The translations under genes and the position numbers were made by a program. From the NCBI GenBank assembly GCA_024278645.1, contig JAJRST010000285.1:1-6202 (forward strand): 6,202 nt of DNA, in the 5' to 3' direction. Numbering within the stretch: the first letter of the stretch is position 1; every line of letters starts with the position of its first letter. Origin of the DNA: a bacterium. Its GTDB lineage: Bacteria; Zhuqueibacterota; Zhuqueibacteria; Residuimicrobiales; Krinioviventaceae. The notes beneath the pieces are model-generated. The model made no database searches. It was not told the DNA's origin and worked only from the letters and a program-made list of their open reading frames with translations. Below, one piece after another: positions 5,838 through 6,202 of this stretch.

Positions 5838-6202
5838 TTATCTCAGCAGTCCGTTTATAATGGCGGCGACTCGCTGCGCCTGATTTTCCAGGGTAAATTC
5901 CCGGATATATTCTTGCGCCGCGCGCCCAAGACGAGCTCTCTCTTCGGACGCCGTCATCAGCCGCTCTATCTGTCGCCGCAATGCCGATGGATCATGCGGC
6001 GGCACGACAACGGCTGTTTCGCCGGGACGGTAATAATCGGCGATGCCGCGGTTTTCGGTCACAATAATCGCCTTGCCCAGCGCCATGGCGTGCAGCAGCA
6101 CCAGTTGCCCGGAGGACTCGTCGTCGCGGTCCAGCGGAATGACCACAAGAGCCGCCGCAGCCAGCAGCCGTTCAAAATCCTCGCCGAACGCATCATAGTG
6201 TA
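5838..6202 (-). CDS. Glycosyltransferase, GT-B fold (GT4-like), C-terminal part; 5' end beyond window
   Basis: The frame is open from the right edge to the TAA at 5840-5838, giving 120 residues beginning HYDAFGEDFERLL. A GTG at 6146 is internal and should not be taken as the start, because the reading continues upstream in the same frame with matching protein character. The fragment is the donor-nucleotide-binding half of a GT-B enzyme: ALVVIPLD, then ESSGQLVLLHAMALGKAIIV, then ENRGIADYYRPGETAVVVPP, then helical DPSALRRQIERLM and RLGRAAQEYIREF. This order matches glycosyltransferase family 4 (Glycos_transf_1). Such enzymes act at the cytoplasmic membrane face, adding a sugar from a nucleotide donor to a lipid-linked acceptor. 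The second glutamate of the usual EX7E motif is His here (codon 6092-6090). Donor and acceptor cannot be told from this part. Confidence 0.88.
   Translation of the reverse strand, partial: HYDAFGEDFERLLAAAALVVIPLDRDDESSGQLVLLHAMALGKAIIVTENRGIADYYRPGETAVVVPPHDPSALRRQIERLMTASEERARLGRAAQEYIREFTLENQAQRVAAIINGLLR

Noticed and set aside
5838..6146. GTG at 6146 as the start of a 102-residue protein
   Set aside because: The frame continues upstream to the window edge with matching glycosyltransferase sequence, so this Val is internal and the gene is 5'-truncated by the window.
1..6202. CRISPR array, tRNA/rRNA, insertion sequence, attachment site
   Set aside because: Reading both strands showed no regularly spaced repeats, no tRNA-like cloverleaf or rRNA sequence, and no transposase or terminal inverted repeats.

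Overview
All convincing genes lie on the minus strand, so the window is read from its right edge to its left. It looks like part of a surface- or exo-polysaccharide locus of a bacterium with a Wzx/Wzy-type export route. Base composition is moderate and codon use is unremarkable. Nothing in the sequence fixes the taxon. An uncultured or poorly sampled Gram-negative-type lineage is plausible but is only inferred.

Layout in transcription order: (1) 6202-5838, the C-terminal 120 residues of a GT-B (family 4-like) glycosyltransferase whose start lies beyond the right edge. (2) 5816-4479, a multi-spanning O-antigen ligase/polymerase-type protein (WaaL/Wzy superfamily). (3) 4495-3068, a Wzx-like lipid-linked oligosaccharide flippase whose start overlaps the end of the ligase by 17 bases. 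(4) 3067-2720, a 348-base gap without a long gene, holding a perfect 18-bp palindrome, a GC-rich palindromic patch, a weak promoter candidate, a hairpin and a possible 13-residue leader ORF. (5) 2719-1940, a class I SAM-dependent methyltransferase starting at GTG with a strong Shine-Dalgarno. (6) 1928-1, a secreted, multidomain putative glycoside hydrolase resembling the hypothetical glycosyl hydrolase family 15 (GHL15), with a golvesin-type C-terminal domain cut by the left edge. This last gene has no stop codon in the window. A 514-codon plus-strand ORF lies in its exact antisense codon register, and I judge that ORF to be a shadow.

Working model (inference): glycosyltransferases build a lipid-linked repeat in the cytoplasm, the flippase moves it across the inner membrane, and the ligase/polymerase joins or polymerises it outside. 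The methyltransferase may modify a sugar or chain end. The secreted hydrolase-like protein, translationally linked to the methyltransferase, may trim, bind or remodel the exported polymer. The least ordinary elements are the secreted GHL15-like protein with an EF-hand-like loop and the structured leader before the methyltransferase-hydrolase pair.
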